A stretch of DNA of 22,084 nucleotides from Fimbriimonadaceae bacterium (lineage in GTDB: Bacteria > Armatimonadota > Fimbriimonadia > Fimbriimonadales > Fimbriimonadaceae). This document shows positions 7,482 to 14,622 of this stretch, piece by piece (the stretch's first letter is position 1; each line of letters opens with the position of its first letter). A model generated the notes under the pieces. The model was not told the origin of the DNA. It saw only the letters and a list, made by a program, of their open reading frames with translations, and made no database searches. Position numbers and translations under genes: made by a program. The stretch spans positions 1 to 22,084 of the forward strand of contig JADLGZ010000143.1 in the NCBI GenBank assembly GCA_020849075.1, in the 5' to 3' direction.

Positions 7482-8243
7482 ATGGAGTCCGTCAAACCTC
7501 TTCATGTCGTATGCATCCAAGCAGGCGGCAAGTATGGCGATGAGTACCCAAACAAGCTCCAGTCCATGCTGGAGCGATGGTTGGAAGAACCATTTGTCTT
7601 GACGTGCTGCTGCGATCATGACCGCCGACTTAACCCTAAGATCCAGATCGTTGACTGCCGTAGCTGGGGGTTAGAGGGTTCGTTTGTAAAGCTCAAACTC
7701 TACGATCGCGCCGTTTTTGAGAATGAATTCTTATTCCTAGATCAAGCGATAGCCATCAAGAGCTCAATGGCACCCATGCTCAAGCTGTTCCGCGAAACAA
7801 ACAGGGACCTGATCGCGATGCGCGACTGGAACTATAACTCGCTTGGGACACCCGTCGTGTACCTCCGTCCAAGTGACGTCACTCAAGGCATCTACGATTC
7901 CTACGTCAATGGCGTCCGATACCCATGCAAGAGCAGTGCCATCGGCGATCAAGACCATGTTGACGCCTACATCGAAGACCACGGCCTGCAGGATCACGTG
8001 GGATACATCCAACAAGAGTGGGTCGCTTCATACAAGGGTCTGCGCGCGATGAACGAACGTGACCCAAAGCGTGCGAAAGAATTGCTTGATCAGGCGATTA
8101 TCGTAAAGTTTCACGGACCACCCAAGAATGACCAAGTTCTGGACCCTGTTCGGAACTTCTTCTTCATTCTCAAACGAAAGCCACACAAGATTCTCAAGTG
8201 GCCAGGCTATCTTGCCAAAGAAATCACCGAGTGGTGGCGCTAA
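7482..8243 (+). CDS. GT-A-like glycosyltransferase with altered DxD motif
   Basis: The 253 residues follow the plan of GT-A-type glycosyltransferases that begin with a GxKYGxEYxNKL segment: AGGKYGDEYPNKLQSMLERW (14-33), then EPFVLTCCCDHD (donor-binding strand). A GSFVKLKLY segment and the strand FLFLDQAIAI (83-92) follow where relatives have LYLDLDVVI. GDQD (155-158), EWVASYK and VKFHGPPKN (209-217) match the C-terminal part. The metal-binding DxD position reads D87-Q88-A89, so the second Asp is gone. The final 30 residues are basic and aromatic (KRKPHKILKWPGYLAKEI), possibly membrane-associating. The ATG is 13 bases after tRNA-Leu, with AGG directly adjacent and too close for a normal ribosome site. 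The stop shares CTAA with the convergent gene. Confidence 0.7.
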   Translation: MESVKPLHVVCIQAGGKYGDEYPNKLQSMLERWLEEPFVLTCCCDHDRRLNPKIQIVDCRSWGLEGSFVKLKLYDRAVFENEFLFLDQAIAIKSSMAPMLKLFRETNRDLIAMRDWNYNSLGTPVVYLRPSDVTQGIYDSYVNGVRYPCKSSAIGDQDHVDAYIEDHGLQDHVGYIQQEWVASYKGLRAMNERDPKRAKELLDQAIIVKFHGPPKNDQVLDPVRNFFFILKRKPHKILKWPGYLAKEITEWWR

Positions 8244-8659
8244 GTGGGGCCTAGCTGACCGATGAGGAGCACATAGCCATCGGGGTCATGAACCCTGAGT
8301 TCGCCATCCGGCATGTAATAGGGAAAGGTGATCGTAAACGCCTGTCCACTTCGCGGCCATCCGGTTTCACCGACTCCAAAATCGCCCCCATCCTGCACCC
8401 CTTGGTCTAAGAGGTGGTTCCGGAGTCCAACTAAATCGTCACTATAGAGATAAAACAGGGCTGCTTGCACACCTGGGTCAACCCTGCCCGATGCTTTGGC
8501 GAGCATTAAGTCAGAGTTCTTCCCCTTTAGCCTAGCCCAATAAGGGTCGCCTTCTTCCCCAAAGCGTGAATCAAGCACCATACCTAGTTTCTCATAGAAC
8601 GCTTGGCTCTCTAATACATTCTCGACGTGGATATAAGGGACGAATCCGGTGATGTGCAT
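8240..8659 (-). CDS. VOC-family (glyoxalase/bleomycin-resistance fold) protein
   Basis: The 139 residues show one vicinal-oxygen-chelate module pair. The first half has GFVPYIHVENVLESQAFYEKLGM (about 5-27), the classic opening strand and helix; the second half ends with YYMPDGELRVHDPDGYVLLIGQ (about 113-135), the classic closing strands. Members are metal-dependent lyases, dioxygenases or drug-binding proteins, and the substrate cannot be read here. There is no Shine-Dalgarno before the ATG (8657-8659). The TAG stop overlaps the convergent glycosyltransferase stop. Confidence 0.85.
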   Translation of the reverse strand: MHITGFVPYIHVENVLESQAFYEKLGMVLDSRFGEEGDPYWARLKGKNSDLMLAKASGRVDPGVQAALFYLYSDDLVGLRNHLLDQGVQDGGDFGVGETGWPRSGQAFTITFPYYMPDGELRVHDPDGYVLLIGQLGPT

Positions 8660-8679
8660 GGTCGGTCGAGGTTACCGGT

Positions 8680-9339
8680 TTAGAAAGCCACGGACATTCC
8701 AAACTTTAGGCGAGTTTCCTCTGCACTGACCTGAATCCCAATATCGGCCACCGTAACAGGATTTACCTGATGCCGCAATCCAACGCCAAACCGTGCGGTT
8801 GAGCGTTGGTCTTTTGGGACCGTGCCGCTGACCTCTGCCAGGAATTGAGTGTCAAAGTGTCGAGGAAGGCCGATGGGGGAGGAGTATCCAAGCGTGACCC
8901 CGATGCCTACGTCTGAAGCTAAGAGTAAATCAACATTGAAGTGGAGCTTTTCGTACTGACCAAGATGCTTGGTACCGATACCGCGGATCGTCACAATTGC
9001 CGAGCCGTTGCGGGGTACATGGGCCGAGACTCGGTAGGCAAGGCCCGGCTGATCCTCGATTTCGCGCCTTAGGCCCCGAAAATATGAGACCTCCAGTTCT
9101 TGGCCCTTCGTGTCATATCCTATCGTGAAGTCTTGGTTCTTCGCAAATCCATAAGTCGCCCCAACATGAAAGTCGTTTTCTGGGCCAAGGGATCTGCTAA
9201 AGCCAAAAGACCTTTCGCCATAGCCGATCGAATAAGCGTCGTCAAAGCCGAGTGGGTGACCGGACTCTATGTTTGTGTGGTCACTCTGGGCCCAGCCGAC
9301 TGCGGGCACCAAGCACAATAGCCACCATCCCTTCGTCAA
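8680..9339 (-). CDS. Outer-membrane beta-barrel protein, last gene of metal-handling operon
   Basis: This 219-residue protein has a short signal peptide (MTKGWWLLCLVPAVGWAQ). It is followed by a chain of amphipathic strands such as RSFGFSRSLG, FHVGATYGFA, DFTIGYDTKG, IGVTLGYSSP and STARFGVGLRHQV, ending LKFGMSVAF with a terminal Phe. It resembles small transporter-type outer-membrane proteins, but I assign no substrate. The start is TTG (9337-9339) inside a TTGA overlap with the upstream gene, with GGAG seven bases before it. As the fourth gene of a coupled set of exported Cys/His/Met-rich proteins, it may be the outer-membrane part of that system; this is inference. Confidence 0.72.
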   Translation of the reverse strand: MTKGWWLLCLVPAVGWAQSDHTNIESGHPLGFDDAYSIGYGERSFGFSRSLGPENDFHVGATYGFAKNQDFTIGYDTKGQELEVSYFRGLRREIEDQPGLAYRVSAHVPRNGSAIVTIRGIGTKHLGQYEKLHFNVDLLLASDVGIGVTLGYSSPIGLPRHFDTQFLAEVSGTVPKDQRSTARFGVGLRHQVNPVTVADIGIQVSAEETRLKFGMSVAF

Positions 9340-10754
9340 TCTTTGACTCCATAGGGGTTTGGGCGATCAATTTTGCGATAAGTTGGTGGCCTACCGAGAT
9401 TTCGTTCTGACCATGACTGGAGGCTCAGAGGCGAAGCTCCGCTGATTTGGTTCTCCCTCACAAAGGCGTCAAAACCCTCCGATGTGGCAAACGCCCGAGA
9501 CCAATCTGCACATTCCGGGTGTTCACCCGTTTGCTCAAGGAACACAACACCCTGGATATTTGACTGCCAATTTCCTTCCTCATCTGAAATCATTACAAGC
9601 GTCCGGCTAGAGCCTTGAATGCGAGTTCGTATGATGGCTTGACCCGGAGTTTCGGCGGCCATGTCTCGAGCACAAGCAAGACAGCGAACTACCATCGTCC
9701 AGCCATTTGCACTGACCGTCGCCGTTTCCTCAGGAAGTGGGATTGAACAATGGGCGCACCTAGACATGTCCATCCAGCCCATGCCGCTCATGAACATGAT
9801 GTCGCCATCGCTTCCTTTCATCTTGCCCATTCCCGGTACGCTGGGTACGTGTTCGTGATCGTGCAATCCCTCGCCTTCACCGGGCTCCTCATCGGCATGG
9901 GTTGAGGCAAGAACCCGAGTGATGGCCGCCTTGACTTCAGCTTGTTTCCGAGGCTTCTCCCAGTCTTGGGCCAAGATGTCGTTCACGTTGTCGTGCAGCA
10001 TGTGTAAGTTGTCAAAGGCGTTCGCGATCATCGGGAACCGTTTTGAGAACCTTGGGCTCATCTCGGCGGTCATCGGCATGAAATCACGATTAGTCCTGTA
10101 GAGCTCGATCCGCCGATATTGATCGCCCAAGACGACATACTGCGGAATCTGATCACGGGGCTCGATTTCATACAGCATGTCGTAGGCAGCGGTTTGTAAC
10201 CAATGGTAACCCCAGAAGAGACCGTTAACCTTCGGATAGGCTCGCCGAAACGCACCATCGTAAGGCGATGACGAAAGGAACTCCATATTCATGGGTAATC
10301 CCGTCAAGGCGTAGGGTTGGGACTGATAGTTTCGCCATAACTTCTCGATTTCTTGGTCACGCCTGGCTTGCGACCAGCCTGGGTGGATCAGGACATCAAT
10401 GGTCTGAAAGTGGAGGAGATGGGCCCAGTCGAAGACCTTCTCCAATGCCCCATACTGCCGGATAAAAGTTGGCGAAATGGAGGCTTCGTCAACTGGATTC
10501 CTTGGTGGATTGTGAAGGACACGATCAATACGGTTGAACGTAGCGGTTTCTAAAGAGCCCACTTCCCCTCGAGCCATTGCCTCGTAGGCCATTGCATGCC
10601 CAACGCCAGTCCCGTGCATGTCGCGAGCGAAGGCCGGAAGTCGCTGGATCGCCCAGTTATGAACGGCGGGCATTACGGACAGGTGATCGGCGCCGGCATC
10701 GTCGAGCCAAGCGGGCGGGCTCAGGGCTAAGACTAGCGAGGGTAATAGGTTCAT
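9336..10754 (-). CDS. Exported His/Met-rich protein with C-terminal double-CxxC domain
   Basis: The 472 residues start with a short signal-like segment (MNLLPSLVLALSP). Residues about 20-265 are helical and rich in His and aromatic residues (HNWAIQRLPAFARDMHG, FDWAHLLHFQTIDVLIH, LFWGYHWLQTAAYDMLYEI, NLHMLHDNVNDIL); I recognise no family. A linker then holds a His cluster (H298, H300, H302) and a dense Met run (M309, M312, M320, M322, M325, M328, M330) of the sort that binds Cu(I). Residues 333-450 form a domain with C333/C336 and C358/C361 pairs plus H412 and C415, clearly homologous to the next protein upstream. ATGA overlaps the preceding stop and TTGA the following start. Metal binding is likely; the reaction, if any, is unknown. 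Confidence 0.7.
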   Translation of the reverse strand: MNLLPSLVLALSPPAWLDDAGADHLSVMPAVHNWAIQRLPAFARDMHGTGVGHAMAYEAMARGEVGSLETATFNRIDRVLHNPPRNPVDEASISPTFIRQYGALEKVFDWAHLLHFQTIDVLIHPGWSQARRDQEIEKLWRNYQSQPYALTGLPMNMEFLSSSPYDGAFRRAYPKVNGLFWGYHWLQTAAYDMLYEIEPRDQIPQYVVLGDQYRRIELYRTNRDFMPMTAEMSPRFSKRFPMIANAFDNLHMLHDNVNDILAQDWEKPRKQAEVKAAITRVLASTHADEEPGEGEGLHDHEHVPSVPGMGKMKGSDGDIMFMSGMGWMDMSRCAHCSIPLPEETATVSANGWTMVVRCLACARDMAAETPGQAIIRTRIQGSSRTLVMISDEEGNWQSNIQGVVFLEQTGEHPECADWSRAFATSEGFDAFVRENQISGASPLSLQSWSERNLGRPPTYRKIDRPNPYGVKD

Positions 10755-11212
10755 TTCTGAACTGGCTTTTCGACGAGTTCGATGAACTCCTTCAGGCTGA
10801 GAGCCTTAGCGTTCTGAACATTGTTCCGCTTTACATACGCGTCAAGGGCTTCTCGGGTGCTGAATGCCCGGCTTAGCGCGGCGCATTCTGTGTGCTTCTT
10901 GAACACATTGAGGACGACCATTTTCTCCGGTCCCACCCATTTGCCACCCGTACGCTTGATTACAACCGGGCTGCCCACTTTCTCGCTGGGCGCGTAAACA
11001 ACAAGGTCGCCCTTGTATCGCCGTTGATCTTTAATGACGCAGTAGAGGCAACGGTACTCGATACGCTTATTCCCGACCTTGACAACGACTTCGTTGTCCT
11101 GCTTGTCCGTGTTTTGAACAATCTTTTCGGCGCAATACGGACAGTCCGCCTCGTGCGCGGAAACCACGCCCATAACGCCGAAAATAAGAATCAAGAGAAC
11201 TAACTTCTTCAT
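10751..11212 (-). CDS. Small periplasmic double-CxxC protein
   Basis: This 153-residue exported protein has a signal peptide (about 1-19, KKLVLLILIFGVMGVVSA). The mature part has CPYC (24-27) and CLYC (55-58), then HTECAALSRAFSTREALDAY (107-126), which carries H107 and C110. The same order of CxxC, CLxC and HxEC-A-SRAF appears in the C-terminal domain of the downstream 472-residue protein. The last third recalls the end of NosL-type copper chaperones, but NosL lacks these Cys pairs, so I call it only reminiscent. The Cys pairs could bind Zn or Cu or act in thiol redox. It starts one base after the upstream stop (TGATATG) and ends in an ATGA overlap. Confidence 0.72.
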   Translation of the reverse strand: MKKLVLLILIFGVMGVVSAHEADCPYCAEKIVQNTDKQDNEVVVKVGNKRIEYRCLYCVIKDQRRYKGDLVVYAPSEKVGSPVVIKRTGGKWVGPEKMVVLNVFKKHTECAALSRAFSTREALDAYVKRNNVQNAKALSLKEFIELVEKPVQK

Positions 11213-11213
11213 A

Positions 11214-12362
11214 TCACTTCACTTCCAATCCAAACCCAAACGTGCGCACCTTACCATGCCACAGGGCCTGCACGTAGACTTTGTAAAGTCCTGCCTTAGG
11301 AAACCGTGCCGAGAACTCAATCGTTCCCTGCTTGACCAAAGCATGGGACCCTTCGTCCTCGCTAGGGTGACTGTGAACAACGGTCTTGCCGTCTTGATGA
11401 AAGATCATCATATGACCAGCGGCCCCCAACCAAGGTACGGTATCGCCCGCTGGCCGACCCCTACTAGTCAGTCGCACCCCGAGCACCGTTGACTTTCCAA
11501 TTTCGATGGGTTCAGTTTTGAAGAGAACTGCCGTTAGGCCACCATCGCTGGCCCGGGTGTTCATCGGGATACGGGTGCCCCAGGTGGGCTTCGATCCCGC
11601 CACAGTGAGCTTCGCAATCAGCACCCGTGACCCCTCGCCTGATGGGGCTACGTCTCCATAAATCCAATAGTCGCCGCCAGCGGGAAAAGTGAAGGGCAGA
11701 GACCAAGTCCCATCGGATGCCATCACAGGATGTTCGTGTCTGAACCAGTTGAGATCCTTGCTGGCGATAAGAAGGTGGAACCGCTGTTCATGGGCTACAT
11801 CGAAGGCTTTGTTAGTCAACCCGGTCTTTGAGTTGATCACCCGTAGGTTTAATGTGCGCTCTTGATCCGCCTTCCAGCCAGTAGTACCAACAATTTTTAG
11901 GTAGTACGGCAATCTAACAACCGTATTACTTCGCTCATCCTTCACGGTGACGGAGAAAGAAGCCACATGCTCGCTGCCGTCGGGCATCTTCAGCTGCAGT
12001 TTGATTTGATAAGCTCCACCGTGAGGAAAGAACGCCTCAATACCGTAATCGCCAGGAACGCCCTCGCGGTGGACCTTAGGCTTGGCACTTGGCATGCCGG
12101 GCATGCTCGGCATGGTGATTTCCGCGGTGGCCTGAATGGCTCCTACTCCCTTGAACCCATCCTCCACTGGATCTTTCTCTCGGGTATCGGTTACCCGGAA
12201 CTCTATATCCGTCTCCTCCCCTGCGAAGAGACCCTCTGGCGGGACGCGAAGCTCCGCTTGATAGCTCCCGAACTGAACCTTGGTCTTATCTGGCAATCCT
12301 TCTGGGGAATGCTGGGGTGCCGAAAGTAGCGTTACCAGTGCGCAAAGTAGAGGGCTTACCAT
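11214..12362 (-). CDS. Exported YtkA-like multi-domain protein with HxHP motifs
   Basis: The 382 residues carry a signal peptide (about 1-15) and three beta-sandwich units resembling YtkA/FixH-type domains. Unit one (about 28-142) has TMPSMPGMPSAKPKVHREGV (83-102), rich in Met, then FFPHGGAYQIKLQLKMPDG. Unit two (about 150-256) has FHLLIASKDLNWFRHEHP, with H209/H211. Unit three (about 275-382) has GHMMIFHQDGKTVVHSHP, with H330/H332. The repeated HxHP and Met-rich loops suggest copper or another soft metal. It is the first gene of a four-gene coupled operon and is divergent from the LiuC-like gene, 32 bases away. No Shine-Dalgarno precedes the ATG; CATAAT lies six bases upstream. The copper assignment is inference. 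Confidence 0.7.
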   Translation of the reverse strand: MVSPLLCALVTLLSAPQHSPEGLPDKTKVQFGSYQAELRVPPEGLFAGEETDIEFRVTDTREKDPVEDGFKGVGAIQATAEITMPSMPGMPSAKPKVHREGVPGDYGIEAFFPHGGAYQIKLQLKMPDGSEHVASFSVTVKDERSNTVVRLPYYLKIVGTTGWKADQERTLNLRVINSKTGLTNKAFDVAHEQRFHLLIASKDLNWFRHEHPVMASDGTWSLPFTFPAGGDYWIYGDVAPSGEGSRVLIAKLTVAGSKPTWGTRIPMNTRASDGGLTAVLFKTEPIEIGKSTVLGVRLTSRGRPAGDTVPWLGAAGHMMIFHQDGKTVVHSHPSEDEGSHALVKQGTIEFSARFPKAGLYKVYVQALWHGKVRTFGFGLEVK

Positions 12363-12394
12363 GACTATATTATGAAACCGTCATACTCTCTCAT
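12363..12394. promoter_or_regulatory. Compact divergent promoter between YtkA-like and LiuC-like genes
   Basis: This 32-base gap must hold elements for both divergent transcripts unless the promoters lie inside coding DNA. On the minus strand CATAAT (12374-12369) ends six bases before the YtkA-like ATG, and TATAGT sits even closer. On the plus strand CATACT (12382-12387) ends seven bases before the LiuC-like ATG, and TATTAT (12368-12373) lies farther off. Neither start has a Shine-Dalgarno, consistent with leaderless messages. Confidence 0.4.
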
Positions 12395-13144
12395 ATGCTC
12401 CTGGTTGAGGCCCAAGGCCCTGTTACCACTATTCGACTCAATCGCCCTGAAGTTAGAAATGCCCTCAGCGATCACCTGATATCGGCCCTAACCGATGCCT
12501 TTCGGAGCGTTCCTGACAAGACTCGGGCCATCGTTCTCACGGGAGCAGAACCGGCTTTCTGCGCGGGAGGTGACCTAGAGTGGATGAAGCGAGCGGCCGC
12601 CTACACCGCTGACGAGAACATTGCTGATGCGTTGAAGTTAGCGGAGTTGTTCCAGGTCATTGCCACTTGCAAACCTATTGTCGTGGCTCGGGTCAATGGT
12701 CACGCCTTTGGCGGGGGCGCTGGACTCGTCGCCTGCTGTGATGTCGCCGTGGCTCACCCAAAGGCACTGATGAGCTTTAGTGAAGTCAAGTTGGGGCTCG
12801 TTGCAGCCACGATCAGCCGATTCGTTGTCCCGAAAATTGGGCAAGGGCATGCTCGGCACCTGTTCTCTACTGGAGAAGTGTTTGGCGCTGAGCACGCCTT
12901 GCGGATCGGATTGGTCCATGCGGTGGAGGATGACCTTGATAGCCTGGTTAAGGCAAAACTAAAGGCAATCCTCGCCGCCGGCCCCGAAGCTGCATATGCC
13001 AGTAAGATGCTGGCCCAGAATCCCGCCCTCGATCCTTTGTCCGGAGCCAGACTCCTCGCCGAACGCCGGGCTACACCAGAGGCAAAGGAAGGCATCAGTG
13101 CGTTTCTTGAAAAGCGCAAGGCATCGTTTGTGGTGGAGCCATGA
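12395..13144 (+). CDS. Enoyl-CoA hydratase family, methylglutaconyl-CoA hydratase (LiuC)-like
   Basis: The 249 residues form a crotonase-fold protein. The oxyanion-hole segments are AFCAGGDLEWMKRA (54-67) and NGHAFGGGAGLVACCD (101-116). SEVKLGLVAATISRFVVPKIG (129-149) carries E130 at one catalytic Glu position; the second crotonase Glu position aligns with H155. The CCD and SEVKLGL wording best matches methylglutaconyl-CoA hydratases of leucine/isovalerate degradation (LiuC type). Pairing with a biotin carboxylase supports a branched-chain or propionyl/methylcrotonyl-type acyl-CoA pathway, but a general enoyl-CoA hydratase remains possible. The stop overlaps the next gene's start as ATGA (13141-13144). 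Confidence 0.85.
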   Translation: MLLVEAQGPVTTIRLNRPEVRNALSDHLISALTDAFRSVPDKTRAIVLTGAEPAFCAGGDLEWMKRAAAYTADENIADALKLAELFQVIATCKPIVVARVNGHAFGGGAGLVACCDVAVAHPKALMSFSEVKLGLVAATISRFVVPKIGQGHARHLFSTGEVFGAEHALRIGLVHAVEDDLDSLVKAKLKAILAAGPEAAYASKMLAQNPALDPLSGARLLAERRATPEAKEGISAFLEKRKASFVVEP

Positions 13145-14622
13145 AGGTACTCATTGCTAACCGTGGCGAGATCGCCATCCGAATTATCCGAACACTACGG
13201 GAACTGGGGATTTCGTCGGTCGCCGTTTATTCTGATGCTGACCAAGGGGCCCTCCACCAAAGGTTGGCAGATGAACGCGTACCCATCGGCGAGAGTTATC
13301 TGGATATCTCAACGCTGATCGCTGTTGCGAAAGAAGTCGGAGCGGACGCGGTCCATCCGGGTTACGGATTTCTTTCAGAGCGGGCTGAGTTCGCGCAGGC
13401 CTGCGTAGATGCAGGGATCAAGTTTATCGGACCCAGCCCTGAAGCAATGCGAGCCCTTGGCGCCAAAATCGAGTCCAAACAAATCGCCGTCACCGCCGGC
13501 GTACCGATCACGCCAGGCTATTTCGAACCTGGCGCATCCGACGCTCAACTGGAGCAGGCCGCTATTGAAATTGGGTTCCCGGTCATGCTCAAGGCAAGCG
13601 CGGGCGGCGGCGGCCGCGGTATGCGGGCCGTTAGCGAACCGTCGGAACTGCTGAGCGCCCTGGCTCTGGCCCGTGAAGAGGCGATCAATGCCTTCGGCGA
13701 TGGAGCCATGATGGTGGAGAAGCTGGTCCAGCAACCACGCCACATTGAAGTGCAGTTCGTTGCCGATAACTATGGCAATGTCGCCCCCCTTTTTGAGCGC
13801 GAGTGCAGCATCCAGAGAAGGCACCAGAAGCTGATTGAAGAAAGCCCATCGCCTCTGGTCCAAGCGCATCCCGAACTTTGGGACGGCATGCGCGACGCAG
13901 CCGTAAGGTTGGTCAAACAAGCCCACTACACGGGGGCCGGCACCGCTGAGTTTATTGTGGATCCGGTCACCCGAGACTTCTATTTCCTTGAGGTGAATGC
14001 CCGGTTGCAAGTAGAACACACCGTCACCGAAGGAGTCACCGGGCTCGAACTAGTCCGCCTTCAGATTGAGATCGCTCAAGGTGGCAACTTAGCGGATCTG
14101 ATTCCGGAGTACCTAGCTGGTGACAGAGTCCGTATTCAGGGCCACTGCTTGGAAGCCAGAATCGTGGCGGAGAATCCGGCCCAAGGCTTCATGCCCAGCA
14201 TCGGCAAGATTCTGGCTTGGGCCGAGCCTAGAGGGGTAAGGGTAGATACTGGATATGCGGCTGGCATCGAAGTGAGCCGCCATTACGACAGTCTATTGGC
14301 TAAGCTCGTGGTCAGTGCGCCAGATCGCGGGCAGTGCCTCGTGCGTACCTGTCAGGCTTTAGAGGATTTTCATGTCCTCGGAGTCCACACAAATATCGCC
14401 TATCTCTTAGATGTGATTCGGCATCCTTCTTTCGCCAGCGGCGAATTTGATACGGGTTTCCTTGGGCGCGAGTTTGAGGGCTGGGATGGCACGGCACCGC
14501 TCCCTCCAGAGTTGGGCGCCCTTGTCAAAAGAGCCTCCGCTTCTGCGAATTCGAGGGAGGTCAGCGAAGCCACGTTTTCAAGCTGGGACCATAGGGAGTC
14601 ATGGCGCAATGCACGAACCTAA
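13141..14622 (+). CDS. Biotin carboxylase subunit of an acyl-CoA carboxylase, without biotinyl domain
   Basis: The 493 residues comprise the biotin carboxylase N-terminal domain (NRGEIAIRIIRTLRELG), the ATP-grasp domain with the glycine-rich loop KASAGGGGRGMR (151-162), ERECSIQRRHQKLIEESPSP (219-238), EVNARLQVEHTVTE (284-297), and the C-terminal domain (GHCLEARIVAENPAQGFMPS). It uses ATP and bicarbonate to carboxylate biotin for a carboxyltransferase. It resembles AccC/LiuD/PccA subunits, but there is no AMKM biotin-attachment site and no carboxyltransferase gene here, so the biotinyl and transferase partners must be elsewhere. The C-terminal extension of about 40 residues has no recognisable domain. 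It overlaps the hydratase by four bases and the following small gene by 14. Confidence 0.93.
   Translation: MKVLIANRGEIAIRIIRTLRELGISSVAVYSDADQGALHQRLADERVPIGESYLDISTLIAVAKEVGADAVHPGYGFLSERAEFAQACVDAGIKFIGPSPEAMRALGAKIESKQIAVTAGVPITPGYFEPGASDAQLEQAAIEIGFPVMLKASAGGGGRGMRAVSEPSELLSALALAREEAINAFGDGAMMVEKLVQQPRHIEVQFVADNYGNVAPLFERECSIQRRHQKLIEESPSPLVQAHPELWDGMRDAAVRLVKQAHYTGAGTAEFIVDPVTRDFYFLEVNARLQVEHTVTEGVTGLELVRLQIEIAQGGNLADLIPEYLAGDRVRIQGHCLEARIVAENPAQGFMPSIGKILAWAEPRGVRVDTGYAAGIEVSRHYDSLLAKLVVSAPDRGQCLVRTCQALEDFHVLGVHTNIAYLLDVIRHPSFASGEFDTGFLGREFEGWDGTAPLPPELGALVKRASASANSREVSEATFSSWDHRESWRNART

Noticed and set aside
9336..10754. Tyrosinase or cytochrome c identity for the 472-residue protein
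   Set aside because: The tyrosinase copper motifs and CxxCH haem motif are not present.
13375..14019. Long minus-strand open frame inside the biotin carboxylase
   Set aside because: Antisense shadow of a highly conserved enzyme; no motif or start signal.
14447..14608. Upstream extension of the 126-residue protein
   Set aside because: It runs inside the biotin carboxylase in a different frame with Arg-rich low-quality sequence; ATG 14609 has GGAG upstream.
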